Assembly (NCBI RefSeq): GCF_008831285.2
Contig: NC_045145.1
Coordinates: forward strand, 9,734,802-9,798,801
DNA from: Nymphaea colorata
Lineage: Eukaryota; Streptophyta; Magnoliopsida; Nymphaeales; Nymphaeaceae
Length of the DNA stretch: 64,000 nt
Direction of reading: 5' to 3'
Under the pieces are notes generated by a model. That model was given only the letters and a program-made list of their open reading frames with translations, was not told the origin of the DNA and made no database searches. The first letter of the stretch is position 1; the number at the start of each line of letters is the position of its first letter. Shown one piece after another: positions 1 to 12,060 of this stretch. The position numbers and the translations under genes are program-made.

Positions 1-1800
1 TGTTTCATCAAAAGAATGAGCTCTACCTAACCAAATCACAAGTTTATAAATATCTTAAACCAAATCACATGATTTGGCAAAAGAAGAATTCAAAATCAGT
101 TTTGATCATAAGATGATCATCATTTCAACTCATGAATCACCTTGAGTTCACAACAAAGAACTCAATTTCAAATCTTCAAAATGTTTAAGAATTGTGGATT
201 TCAAATCAAATGACACCAAAATAAAGGTTTTTAAATCAATTTGAAAACCCTCCAATCTTCAAATCAAAGGAATTCATTTTCAAAACAAGTTCAAATCACT
301 TATTCAAAATGAACTTTGGTTCTTGAATCCAACAAACCACTTTGGTTCTTGAATCCAAAATCTCAATGCATAAACATATAGGATTTGCATCAATAACTTG
401 TACATGATCCAAATGATCCTTAATCTTTGGTTCAATTTCCCCTGTTAAAGGTGGCAGGAATGGTTGGACCTCGTACCGACAGGCAGATCCCTTTCTCTTA
501 AAAATTTTCCTCAAAACCTCAATTTTGAAAAATTTTTGCTGATTCGCATTTCGACGCCCTTTGAGAAAGGAGTGGGTGTGAACATGATTGCAACTTGTGT
601 GAAGTGTAAGATGTTCATCATTCAATCTAATTTGTTGTAGATATTAACATAGTTCTATGCTTACATTGATATGTGTTACAGTTCTCATGATGATGAAAAA
701 AATTCCGATGGGAGAGGCTGACAGAATGCATGATTATCATGGTAAATCCTTTTCAATTTGTAGTGTTTCATATTTATGTAATTTGTGAACTAACTACTGA
801 AACTCTTTTGCATGTCATATCCTTCCTGATGAAGAGGAAGCCTTGGTGTTTGGTGATTTCTTTGTTGATTATAACAACTCATAAAACTATTGAAACTCTT
901 AGATATGCAAAACTATAGAAACTCTTGGTGATTTCTTCGATATAGATAAAGTCTTCGACAAAATCTTCGTATTAATGTTATTATTTTCATGTTGGCATTT
1001 GGAATGTTAATATTTTTAGCTGATAGTCTGTGAGCAGCTTATTTTGATGGCATAGAGTAAAGTTTTTGTATGGTTGGATTGAACAAGATTATAAGAATGA
1101 AATTGTTTTAGTTTTCCTTAATGTCTTACGTTCTTAAATAGATGTATGAGGCAGGAAGTGGTATCGGGATTCTCCCCATTAGCCATCCATATTCCATAAT
1201 AGGTAGGTTGTGCTAACTCTGTTCTCTTTTCTTTTTGATATTGTTCAATGAAAGAATTTTTACATCTTTTCCCACCCATCACATAATTGTTAGGCATATT
1301 AAATCTAGTGTGATTCGGTAGATGTTTGAGATCTAAGGTGATGTAAGTTATTGTGATTTTAGATTCTAGGTGAAAAGTGCATGAATGGCAATCTCATTTT
1401 GTAGTCATTGTATTTCAGATCCATGGATCTGAAGATAGAGATCCTAAATTCACAATTCTCAACCAATGAATTTGAAGTGAGCTTTACGTTAAGTCAGACC
1501 TTGGATCTATTATATTTTCTTCAAATTTAACTTTAGCCTATTTCAACGTTGTCTGGAACTCTAGCCTATTTCAAACTCTTATATTAACGTTATACTATAT
1601 ATAGTCAAAGTTAGGCATCCAAAGTTTAGCCCATATGCATCGTCTCTCCTTACAGATTACCTCTAATCCTAACAATCAGAAAATTTCTTACAAAAACGAC
1701 ATAATGCCAAACAAATATTTGCCTTTTGCTATAAAGAAATTGTGATGCACAAAGTTTTTTAGAAATTAAGCCATGCTCTCCTTTCTCGATGCATAATTAA

Positions 1801-2023
1801 GCTGACCTGCCCCTGCCCGACCCGACCCACTTAACCAGTTACAAATGAACAGGCCAGGTCAGGCAGTTACAAATGAACAGGCCAGGTCAGGCCGGGCCTT
1901 GCACTGCATGATATTGGTCTGATACCTGGCCCGGCCCAGCCCATTTAATGGCGGGCTGGCCCAGTGTCTGGGTAAAAACCAGGCAGATTTTTAGTGGGCC
2001 GGGCCAGCCCGACGCCCAGGCCA
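1801..2023. mobile_element. Decayed GC-rich hAT-MITE-like remnant
   Basis: A GC-rich island in AT-rich DNA. Read inward from 2,023 on the minus strand, its right edge begins GGCCTGGGCGTCGGGCTGG, close to the left terminus of the intact MITE at 4,672 (TAAGCCTGGGCGTTGGGCT). A 28-29-bp unit containing AAATGAACAGGCCAGG is tandemly duplicated at about 1,837-1,893. I could not find a target duplication or a convincing left terminus, so the assignment rests on one end only. Confidence 0.4.
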
Positions 2024-4004
2024 GACTACATTGCTCATCCATGCATCTGCATTTCTACCTCAAAAGCAACCACCACCACTACAATCGAAAAACAAGCTCT
2101 CTGGCTGCCACATGGTGACCTTGCCTTCAAACTACAACATGTGAGGTGAGGGACTTGAGTGCAAAGGGCATCTCTCCTGCAAAAGGACACATGGGAAGAA
2201 GAAGCGGGAATGGGATTGTAGGAAGGGAGCTAAAGAGGCACCAAAGGGGACTAAAACTGACAGGCACTACGCAGAAGGGACGTTGTACATTTATGAGAAT
2301 AATGAGTCGCTACCGGTTTGAGAACCTCCCTCACTGTTCTATTAAACAAATTTCTTAAAAGGGGAATATTTTGTAAATTAACCAAACCAGGGCATACGTT
2401 CAAAAGTTTTATGAAACAAAAAACTTCCCATTTTTACTTATAGAAGTAAAAGGTCAATCGAAGTGTTGGTTTGAGGTGGTATTGTTTTCCCTTTTTGCTA
2501 TTTTAGAATTTTTCCTATTTTTCCATTATTTTTTGTTATTTATGACCATAATTTTGATGTGAGCATGCCAGCTTTGTAATATTACATAATATGTTCATTT
2601 TCTATCTGTAAAAGAAAAAATAGTTGGCACGGCGTTTTAGCTGATATGTCATATTACCTGACAAACTAATAGGACATTGAACCGATATTTGACAACATTT
2701 GAAAAATCTTATATGTCGAAATGAAAAAGTGATCGATTTTGAATTAGAGTAAAAAATTGAGCTTCCTAATTAAAATTTTATAGGTGTAATTTGAGCATAA
2801 TCTTAACATTTTTCAAAAACATGAGTCCTACTTTTGGCAGCTGATAACATTCAAGCTAAATCACATGGGTACTTTAATAAAACCTCATACCTGTGTCATC
2901 ATGTCAGAATGGTAAAGTAGGTACTTTTTAGATTGAAACTGATTCAAATTACTTATTTTTACTTGATTTAGTTTGTTTCCAACTCAACTTTCATTCTATT
3001 TTCAAGAGTTATTGTTCATTAACATGTAATGTTTTTATTTATATCACTTGCTCATATCTAAATGTTGGTTTCATTTAGAAAATTTTGTAGTATTTTGCGT
3101 GCATGCACACACACACCCATTGGACAGAGCTTTCAAGTTTCTCAGTTCGAGTTCGTCTTTTAAAACTTGTTAAAGTTTTTATTCATTCATGTTGCCTAAG
3201 TAGAAAAATGTTTACATCCTTTTATGGAGAAGGATATGAATGTCAGTATCCTCTTTATTCATATTTTTAATCACAGTTAAGAAACAGTTATAGGAGGAAG
3301 AACTTATGTAGTGACCTTAGTAAAAGTAAGGTCACAGTGAAAGTGGCCGCCTTATCAAAAAGTTTGGTGTTTTTTTTTTATGGGTGAAATGTTTTCCACT
3401 ATGGTTAAAAATTGGCACAGAACCTTTCAATTTCAAATGCGACAAAATTCTACCACAGATACGTTCATCTTCTCAGTTTTTTACGTGGGGATTCTAAGAG
3501 TTCAACTTTCACCAATCCAAGATAAAGAACACCTTGGACAACTTCTCATCATACATACCCTGGTCCAACTCCATTTCAATATCCAAGGTAAAGAACACCC
3601 TGGATAGCCATCCAACATGCCCTAAACATGTGCTAAATTTGTGGTGAAGAGTGTCAAATGGGCTGTTTCATGCATCTATCACATGCAATCGAGGCACGAA
3701 AAGTGCGACAAGAAACAGAGGCAAATTATGATAAAAATATGTATATGACGCCCTTCATCGTGTTTGAGTGGAAGCGAGTATAGATGCTCGTCTCATACTC
3801 TCTCCACCTTTCAAACACGCCAAAAGTGTGACATGTTTTTAACGATTATGGCCAAAAGGCAACCATATGAAGATCCAATATAAATTGTGTTATTAAGAAT
3901 CTGGCAAGAGTTGAATCCGCGTTTGGTGCCCACCGCATAGATGAATTAGCACAATTGAGAGCGCAAGCCATTAGATGGCTAGACATGACTTCAAACTTCA
4001 CTGT

Positions 4005-4304
<300 letters not shown>

Positions 4305-4671
4305 TTGAAAGCAAGAGAACAACTCTAAACAATTAATTTCATATAATTTAATATGCTTCAATAGTATCTCACCACCTGCAAGAGGAAATGAAAGGAGGGT
4401 TTTCGCTGTAAACACTCAAGAACGTCAAGCCAGTTATATTCTAAGCATGTAACAGGAGGCTGAACAACAACAGCATGCGAACATAGAAAATGGTGCTATA
4501 TGACAAGATTTCTGAGGCATTGCTCGGAGGCTGTGGTGGAGGTGCAGAAGATGGCGCAGTGGTGTTCGGCGGTTTCTGCATGACAGGGGCCAGGGCTTGT
4601 TGTGTTACATTTGTAAGAGATGCATATGGAGCTGATGTGGGCGGGGGATTTGAAAAAAGAGAAGACAGAAG

Positions 4672-5517
4672 TAAGCCTGGGCGTTGGGCTGGGCCGCCGC
4701 CGGGCTGGCCTGATCGGACCCGGGTCCGGGCCGGGAAAAACCTGGCCCGGGCGGGGCCCGGGCCCGATAGGCCGGCCCGGCTCCCGCCCTCCGCTCCCCC
4801 TCTCCCTCTCCGCTCCCGCTCTCCCTCCCCCTTCCCGTCTCCCTCTCCGCTCCCGCTCTCCCTCCCCCTTCCCGTGTCCCTCTCCGCTCCTGCTCTCCTT
4901 CCCCCTTCCCATCTCCCTCTCCGCTCCCGCTCCCCCTCTCCCTCTCTACTCCCCCTCTCTCTCTCCCTCTCTGCTCCCACTCCGATAGGCCGGCCCGGCC
5001 CGGCTCCCGCCCTCCTCTCCCCCTCTCCCTCTCCGCTCCCGCTCTCCCTCCCCCTTCCCGTCTCCCTCTCCGCTCCCGCTCTCCCTCCCCCTTCCCGTCT
5101 CCCTCTCCGCTCCCGCTCTCCTTCCCCCTTCCCATCTCCCTCTCCGCTCCCGCTCCCCCTCTCCCTCTCCCTCTCCCTCTCTACTCCCCCTCTCTCTCTC
5201 CCTCTCTGCTCCCACTCCCCCTCTCCCTCTCCCTCTCTGCTCCCGCTCCCCCTCTCCCTCCTCCTCTGTCTCCCTCGCCGCTCCGCCTCCTCCTCCATCT
5301 CCCACGTCGCTCCCCCTCCTTCTACCGGGCGACGGGAGGGCGGGGGGAAAGGGGGTCGGGAGGGCGCCAGGATGGGGGAAAGGTGGTAGAGGAGGGGGAA
5401 AGGCGGTCGGGAGGGCGGGCCTGGTCCAGGTCGGGCTGAGTGGCCCGACGGGCCGGGCCGAGACCCAGGCTGAGCGGCCTGACGGGCCGGCCCATCCCGT
5501 CCCGATGCCCAGGCCTA
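4672..5517. mobile_element. Non-autonomous hAT (MITE) inserted in GDPDL exon 9
   Basis: An 846-bp GC-rich element with perfect 8-bp target duplication GACAGAAG (4664-4671 and 5518-5525). It has imperfect terminal inverted repeats: left TAAGCCTGGGCGTTGGG and, on the other strand from the right end, TAGGCCTGGGCATCGGG. The 8-bp duplication and TA(A/G)GCCTGGGC ends are hAT-type. It encodes no transposase. Long apparent frames in it are products of the CT/GA-rich interior. It removes the GPI-anchor signal from the gene's frame. Confidence 0.93.
4790..5290. repeat. CT-rich minisatellite inside the MITE
   Basis: The unit CCCTCTCCGCTCCCGCTCTC plus CCTCCCCCTTCCCGT, about 37 bp, recurs many times. A larger segment starting GATAGGCCGGCCCGGC occurs at about 4,766 and again near 4,983, so about 220 bp appears duplicated as a block. 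One strand is almost pure pyrimidine over 500 bp, giving a potential triplex-forming tract. Confidence 0.9.
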
Positions 5518-5755
5518 GACAGAAGCCCACCAGGTACTAGAGGTCGCTTGTAAGATGGTACATTTTGAAGATCATAACAGGCATTGTTTGCAATGGAGAA
5601 CAACACCTGTTAGTTATCTGAAACTGGTAAAGAGACCACGTTACGTAACAGGTTTCTTAATAAGTTCGTTGGGATCATGAAAAGAAGTTTTCAGGTCCTG
5701 AACATTTCAAAGAAATCATAAGAAAAGCACCACCAGTGGAAGTAGAGAAACTTAC

Positions 5756-6235
5756 TCAAGTATGCCTTTGCAGTAGCTGGAAATCCAGTGCTGAGGCCAC
5801 CCAAACCTGTTTAAGATATGCACCAGCTTGTGTGTTTGGTTCAGAGAAAAAGTCTTCATAGAGAGAGGTAAACTCATTTCTCAAGTCATATACATATGCA
5901 GTCAAGTTTGCAGAAGTGATATTCTTAACGACACTCATTAATCCTGATGTGAAACCATTATTAAGTGTGAACACTGATTGCTTCCTTATGTACACAGCAC
6001 TTGCAAACTTTTTAATCTCCTGGATAGCAGAAGGTAGGATGCTGCTAATGGAACGAGTAACCTTGTAGACAAGTGTGTAATTGGTTGATTCTTTTAACTT
6101 AATCAGCACCGCACTATCCACGGATTGGATCATCACCCTTTGCTTGGTTTGGTTGTTGTAACCAGCACTATCCAGAGCTTTGATTACACTATTCACTATG
6201 TCGAGGCCTTGGTTTTGTGCAAGGTAGGCAGCATT
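5756..6235 (-). pseudogene. GDPDL exon 8, most of second GDPD-like domain
   Basis: Encodes NAAYLAQNQGLDIVNSVIKA, VMIQSVDSAVL, AIQEIKKFA and NLTAYVYDLRNEF, in the family order. A one-base frameshift near 5,805 separates GAYLK from GGLSTGFPATAKAYL. The acceptor is a long T tract then CTGCAG; the donor is GTAAGT at 5,755. This is the best-preserved exon (about 145 uninterrupted codons). Confidence 0.93.
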
Positions 6236-6554
6236 CTGCAGAAAAAAAAAAAAACATATTGGTAAGCCTGTTCACTTGTATGGGACAATGATAGCCCTCT
6301 TTATGAAAGCACTTTGATTTCCACAATGTAAGCCCATGTGTCCAGCATGTACATCTACTGGGCATTATGTCTCATGCATGACACAAGCGGTGTCTGAGTG
6401 ATTCAGGCAAAAGCACCAACCAAACACATTTATCATACAACAGGATGGTGTGGATACCAGAAGGAAAAAATAGGCATGAAATACATTAGGCCACATCACA
6501 CGGGTGTAGGATGTAGGGGTGGATGCAGGTGCACATGCACAGATGTAGGTGCAC

Positions 6555-6584
6555 ATGCACATGTGTGTGTGTGTGTGTGTGTAC
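6555..6584. repeat. (GT)n microsatellite
   Basis: A short GT array at about 6,560-6,583, preceded by a diverged GCACATGCACA repeat, inside intron 7. Confidence 0.9.
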
Positions 6585-7239
6585 AATTGTCCACCGACAA
6601 CAAAATTAACAAGTAACAAGCTATGATTCTACCAATAATGCAAGAAAAAAGAAAGTGAACTGGTAATCACCACAACCAAGCCACAACCACACCTGCACCA
6701 GAGTCGTATCATCTTGGGCGTAGCAACTTCTGTTTAACAACTTGGATGCAGTGACTTTTTGAAGAGCCCGTGTCCCTCGGCCATAAGAACTATTGCACTA
6801 CTGCTATTTGGACACTATACAAAAAATTTACAAGGAAAGCCTAGGGCATGCGTTTTCAGCTAGAGAATTAAATCTATGAAAGGAGTGACTCGAAGAAACC
6901 ATCTACCAACCTCTTATATAGCAAGCAGAGTAACCAAAATCAAGTAAACAATGACAATTTTATGTTTCCATTTGATATACTTTGCCACAATGATAAACAT
7001 ATGGAAAGCAAAATACCAGTCGAAGAAGAGGACAAATCAAAAGTCTGTAAATATTTATGAGGACTGTACAAATTTTCTGTCAGAGCATTTAACTGCTTGC
7101 TTTTTCCCAATGTATTTCAATTTCCCCATATAGCAAGCCTCTCGTCCTTTGTTTGAAAATCTTTCTCCTAAAATAAAAAGTTATGGTTTTTTCAGATTCT
7201 TCCTTGACTAGTCCCTTTCATCTTTGAAGATAAATATGT

Positions 7240-8421
7240 TGCTAATTTTCTGCTTATGTATGTGTATGACTATGACATAATCATCACACGAAATTCAGAC
7301 AGTCATACTCAGAAAATGAAGAAGTTGTTGATGCAAAACTTCAAGATGAAAGATCTTGGAAATATAAGACATTTACTTGGGGCTGAAGTAAGAAAGGTGA
7401 TCTTCTAACTCTTATGTAGCACAAATACACTCTTGATCCACTGAACAGGACAGTAATGATAGATTGCAATCCCCTAAGCATTCCTAATACTTTACACCAA
7501 AGTCTAAGCTCAAAGGATGATTCAACTAGATGTCAATGCACTGTTGGGATGCTTCAATATGTTACCTTCACTAAGCCAGATATTAGTTATTTCATTAGCC
7601 TAGTAGTTCAATTTATGGGAGCTAAGAACTTGTCATGTCAATATTGTGAGAGAATTTTAACAATATTTTGGGAGAGATAGCCTGGTTAATGAAAGAACTT
7701 AGCCTGACAAAGGAGCATGAAATTGATACTTTCATTGGTATATATTGGATGTGAAATCCCGATGAAAAAAAATTTGTCTATAGATATTGCATATTTCTTA
7801 GAAAAATCTGGTCTCATGGAGTAACAAGAAAGGAAGAGTTATTGTGAGATTTAGCGCAGAGATCTAATACACGTCTATGGCAGCTGGAAGAGCTGAAGCT
7901 ACATGGCAGGCACTTGTTAGCTGGTCTAGGAGTTTCCTACTTTCATTTTGTGACAATGAGAATGTTATCAATGTTGTCTTTAGTCATGTATATAGTCACA
8001 CACAAAATGGATCGACACTATATCAAACAAAGTTGAAGAAAATGAGATCGAGTCTCATCACATTCTAACTTGTTCAGTGATGAGTATCACAAAGCATCAA
8101 TTTTAGTCCGTAAATAATATGTTACATGTATTTGAAGACCATGCACAACTTGAGGGACGGTGATAAGAAGTATTAGGATCTGGGTTGGATCCAAATCCAT
8201 GACATCCACTGTTGTGAACTATAACCAAGAGTATTATATATCATGGCAGGATTTTATTTACCTTTTGTGTTATGTACTCTTAATTCCCTGTTATTTTGTA
8301 TAACAATACTTAAAAGAAATTAGGTCCTGCCTCATGTTCTGGCTGCCATTTCTTTTGGGAACCTCTTCTCTATTTCTTCTCTTTCAGCCTTCAGGTGATT
8401 GAAGGCTGTGGTGGTCAACAC
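7240..8421 (+). mobile_element. Copia remnant: RT end, RNase H relic and 3' LTR
   Basis: Plus-strand reading gives a decayed YVDD-type RT block (YVYDYDIIIT, then KMKDLGNIRHLLGAEV), then CTVGMLQYVTFTKPDISY as in Copia RT/RNase H, then a heavily shifted RNase H relic. A purine tract CTTGAGGGACGG ends at 8,162. It is followed by an LTR-like segment beginning TGATAAGAAGT near 8,161 and ending GTGGTCAACA near 8,421. No gag, protease, integrase or 5' LTR is present, so only the 3' part survives. Confidence 0.7.
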
Positions 8422-8794
8422 AGCATCTGATTTCACAAATTATTTCAGGTACCACTTTCTACATTACGTGAATCACGCGTGCACAGTGCATGAGCCAACA
8501 TGTACATACATCATATCAATGAGGCAAAAACTGCAAGCAGAATGGATTTAATGGAACCTTAGGAAAAAATTCGGTTGAGATGCATGTAACCATTTGAACT
8601 TCTGCAAAGCTTTGTTCACCTTAGATACTATTAGTTATTGGATAACAATACATACAAGTTAAGGATATAAAGCAGAAAGGCTTCATGGGTCTAATGAGTA
8701 AATGCAAACAAGTCTTCAATCAACTCATATTTGGATTTAAATGCATAGTGCATTATCTGATCAAAAGGAATTCAGAGTATCAGACTTCACGCAC

Positions 8795-8935
8795 CTGAAT
8801 GTCAATCAGGACCCCAGTAATAGGCTGATTTTTTGTGAAAGCCAAAAATTCTTGTTAAGGTCATAAAATTCCCAGCATTAGCATAACGTGGATCGAGGAA
8901 AAGACCTTGAGAACCATATGGACTTTCTATTACCG
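8795..8935 (-). pseudogene. GDPDL exon 7
   Basis: Encodes VIESPYGSQGLFLDPRYANA then NFMTL and, after a one-base frameshift near 8,852, EFLAFTKNQPITGVLIDIQ. This is the block preceding the NAAYLA motif of exon 8. The acceptor is ATTCTTGCAG and the donor GTGCGT. Phase with exon 6 yields a Pro codon at the junction. Confidence 0.88.
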
Positions 8936-9534
8936 CTGCAAGAATTGGGAACTGAAATAAGACATTTAACAAACCACCTACTTTTTCCATCATTTTTACA
9001 ACATGAAAGCTTTCCCACCAAAGTACAAGGTTAGCAGCTAAGTTTTTAGAAGATAGTTGAGAAATTAAACTGCAACAAGATGGATGTCAAAACTTAAAAT
9101 TGAGGATATTGTGAGAGAAAAATGACTTGACACTGAGCATGTGATAATTATTGCACTACAAAGAACCAAAAAATAGGTTCTTACTACTTCAGACAATTAG
9201 TGAGCCATCTATGTCATTTTTGTGTGTATATGCAAGCACCCACATTCTATATGCAGATGGCTCATCAGAGTTTATAGTTGTTACGTTGCAGTAAATGTAT
9301 TCAGCTTGAAATAGAGACAGGCTAGGGAATCAAATAACCATGGCATAGAGCAAAATCTACAGTGAGGCCTCTACTTATTGGAAAATGCTTCAGATTCATG
9401 AGTGTCAAAGGTTCTTATTCTCAAGTAAAAAGAAAGTGGGTCAATGGCGATTTACTTACTATTACCATTTCTTTTAGTTATGTAGTAAGTAGTAACTCTA
9501 GAACTTAAATATTTTTCAACAAGCTATTACTTAC
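8936..9534 (-). other. Intron 6 of the GDPDL pseudogene
   Basis: A 599-bp AT-rich intron between GTAAGT and ATTCTTGCAG. I see nothing else in it. Confidence 0.75.
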
Positions 9535-9806
9535 GTCTTAAGGTGCATGTGAGGTCGAAGGTAAAGACTCCATCTTGTTGCTGAATCTCTGGAATGGTTT
9601 CGAAAGAGAACCAAACTTTGATGTAGAAACTGTTGTGCTAGGCACAAGATCAATAGTATTTAAGCATATAGGAACTCCATCCTTTGTCATTTGAACTGGG
9701 CAATCAAGGATATCAGCTCCATCGTATATAGCTTGTTGATATGCAAGATCAGTGCAGCCAGCACATATTCCGCTGGATCCCAGAAAGGACATGACCAAAG
9801 GTTTTT
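9535..9806 (-). pseudogene. GDPDL exon 6, start of second GDPD-like domain
   Basis: Encodes KPLVMSFLGSSGICAGCTD, LAYQQAIYDGADILDC and VQMTKDGVPICL, diagnostic of the second GDPDL domain. After a one-base frameshift near 9,595 it continues as TIPEIQQQDGVFTFDLT. The acceptor is TACTTCAG and the donor GTAAGT. Confidence 0.92.
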
Positions 9807-9969
9807 CTGAAGTATCAAAAAATATATGAGTAATATGCATAAGACTAAACCATGGGTCCATGAGAAATCACCATGGCGATAAAATTGACACATAATATCT
9901 ATTATAAACTGTATGGTCATAAAAGATTAAAAATGTTGTTACTTATTATCAAAACAAATTGATGCTTAC

Positions 9970-10008
9970 CTAGGACAGAGGAACGATTTGAAGCCTTACT
10001 GAAGCAAT
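9970..10008 (-). pseudogene. GDPDL exon 5, 39-bp mini-exon between the two domains
   Basis: Encodes CFSKASNRSSVL, with the flanking phases supplying the Asp before and Glu after. This corresponds to the Cys-Phe-(Asn/Ser) linker between the two GDPD-like domains. The acceptor is CTTCAG and the donor GTAAGC. Confidence 0.82.
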
Positions 10009-10665
10009 CTGAAGCACCAAGTTTGAAATGTTAGGGATGTAACGAGATGACAACTCATAAAAGACAACATAGCCTATCTTAAAACGACAAAAAATATTAT
10101 CTGCTGGAATTGGATGATGTTCACAAGATTATGCAGCTTGCACAATTAAGCCCTTTTGGCAATATTTATTATGTACCGGTCCGTTGAATCCAACGAGCCT
10201 TGAAGATGCTAGTAAGCATAACATGCCTTCAACCAATAATCTAAACTATAAAAAACTGCTTATGAGCGCAACTGCATATTATACTCCAATAGGAACTACT
10301 GTCATTTGCTAAGCTGACATCACAAGTATGAGACGCGCACATGCATACGTAAGAATAGTTGCACTAGAGAAGTTTATCTCCTAAGCATGTCCTGTCACCT
10401 CAAAGAGTAATATTTTGTTTATTGGTTAAGGCAGTTAAGGCATTTCATCCTTAGATGAGCTTTAGATTGGCCGAAAGATAATGGATCAACTTGCGCCAAG
10501 AACTTCATGAAATAGAAGTGAAGATTTATTTATTTATGTATTTTTTTTGTTGATACTTTGATCTAAAGCATGTTTTACTTTACGCATAATGATATAATGA
10601 ATGGCAGATTGTACAACTGTAGGTATCATTTTGTAGCCTTCTAATTATAGCAGCTGTGTTTTCAA

Positions 10666-10771
10666 AAGGTTGTAACTCTTCTGTCCCATGAAGTATTCAT
10701 GTTGAGCTCTTCACAAATTTTTATATAAGATGATAAAAACTCACAGATTCATGCTGTATTAGGTAGAAAAT
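10666..10771. repeat. 106-bp direct repeat, left copy
   Basis: Begins AAGGTTGTAACTCTTCTGTC and ends AGGTAGAAAAT. The partner is at 14326-14431, exactly 3,660 bp away, with only about three to four base differences. It is ordinary-looking intron sequence bracketing the gene-fragment mosaic. Confidence 0.93.
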
Positions 10772-11639
10772 CATTGTTAGTGTCCGGGTTTTGGTTCTAG
10801 AATCGGGTCAAGGTCAGGTCTATTAGGCTGACCCAAAAAATGGCTTAAATAATGGAATTGGGAGGGTCTCCCACGACAACCTGATGCCTATGGAGGTCGT
10901 TGCAGAGCAATTGGGTTGGATAAATCGATGGAAGGTGAAATTAAAAGATTCTTTTAATAGGATCAATCAACAGATGCTTGACATCGACCAAAAATTTCAG
11001 ACGATTAGGTCAAGACATTCATTATTAAGGAGCTGTTGCAAGAGTTGCTCCATAAGGTCTCCAAAGCATCTGAGCAGTTACAACCAGGAAAGATGCAACA
11101 CCCGCTTTTTAGTTTCCTATGAGAACGCTTAACATGGACGATGCATCGATGGTCGTTGTTGCAGAGACCATGCTTGTAGCCAAGGGAGAGGATGCGGTAG
11201 CTAATCAGTCATGCAACACAATCCAGATGGTAGAGAAGCTTCATTTCCAGGTCATTTTGTTGCCAACCGTTGGCAGCATAATATTCCTGTTTCACCAATA
11301 ATTCCAGATGCTATCGTGCAGCATGTTGGATGCAGAAAGGAACAAGTTCATTCAGCATATGACTATTCAAAATTATCTTTTCATTGGCAACAACTGGGTT
11401 GCTATGCTAGGTTGTCAATGGATGTGTTGAATCTTGAATGATAGTTATGGTTCTTTATATATGGAAAAGGCGAACCAAGGAGGCGTTAAGCATGGAGTGC
11501 CTATCGGAAGGCAGGGAGAGAGGGGGTGTAGCGAGAAGGGTAGTGACGAGAAGAAAATGTGGCCAAACATACTAAGGCAGCCAGAGAAACCCTCCTGGTA
11601 TGGCAAACATGGTCACTCGATTGACAACAAAAAACCGTG

Positions 11640-12060
11640 GTTGAACCCTAGCTCTCATCTTCTTATTAAAGGTAATAACGGCTTCACATCAGGAGACGAA
11701 GTCCCTGTGCCACTTCACGATGGCTCTAGGATGGTGTCTCAGATAAGCAAGAAACGAAAGTTCATCGCAGATGGAGTCTTCTATGCGGATTTGAACGAGG
11801 TGCTGACAGAGTAAGGACTAGCGGCAGAGAACCTCTTGGAGCCGAACCATGGCAGCCAACATCATTGAGGGTGGGATTTGGGCAGGTAGTGCCGAACCGT
11901 TCTAGGGTTGACACATAGAAAGGTCGGCCAATGAGCTTGAGGAATAAAAGATATACTCGACTAAGAACAAAATACAGATGCCAAGCCCTCGCCCTCATCC
12001 TCTTGTGGAAGGTAACAATGACTTAGCTTCAGAAGATGTTGCCTTGGGCACATGTGGAGC
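11640..12060 (+). repeat. Diverged duplicated motif within the mosaic
   Basis: CTCATCTTCTTATTAAAGGT followed by AATAACGGCTTCACATCAGG (about 11,655-11,695) resembles CTCATCCTCTTGTGGAAGGT followed by AACAATGACTTAGCTTCAGA (about 11,994-12,034). Both encode a similar S/P-H-LL-x-GNN-x-xxSxD peptide. This suggests an older internal duplication in an unidentified source sequence. Confidence 0.5.
11731..11811 (+). pseudogene. RPS3: Captured fragment of cytosolic ribosomal protein S3 (N-terminus)
   Basis: Twenty-seven codons starting with [23 protein letters not shown] then LNEVLTE. This is collinear with the highly conserved start of eukaryotic 40S protein uS3 ([14 protein letters not shown]...ELNEVLTRE). 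A TAA follows directly at 11,812-11,814, and the rest of the roughly 230-residue protein, including the KH domain, is absent. It is a fragment, not a gene. Confidence 0.82.

Larger units (their letters stand above)
4441..5587 (-). pseudogene. GDPDL exon 9 (C-terminal, GPI-signal exon) split by a MITE
   Basis: The first part (5,587-5,518) encodes NNACYDLQNVPSYKRPLVPG then GLL. The second (4,663-4,441) encodes SSLFSNPPPTSAPYASL, a Ser/Thr/Pro-rich spacer and the hydrophobic end FYVRMLLLFSLLLHA before TAG at 4441-4443, as expected for a GPI-attachment signal. The hAT MITE at 4,672-5,517 lies between them; insert plus duplication is 854 bp, not a multiple of three. The expected acceptor reads TCTCCATTGCAA, with AA at 5589-5588 in place of AG. 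Confidence 0.88.
6236..8794 (-). other. Intron 7 of the GDPDL pseudogene
   Basis: A 2.56-kb intron. It holds the 3' part of a Copia element with its 3' LTR (7,240-8,421, antisense to the gene) and a GT microsatellite near 6,560-6,583. The acceptor has a long T tract before CTGCAG at 6,236. Confidence 0.8.

Noticed and set aside
296-625. A 109-codon minus-strand frame
   Set aside because: No recognisable motif or neighbour support; length is within chance for this composition.
4441-5530. Long overlapping frames on both strands (up to 299 codons) in the GC-rich block
   Set aside because: All lie in the MITE minisatellite, where base composition removes stop codons in several frames. Only the GDPDL tail at either edge is real protein homology.
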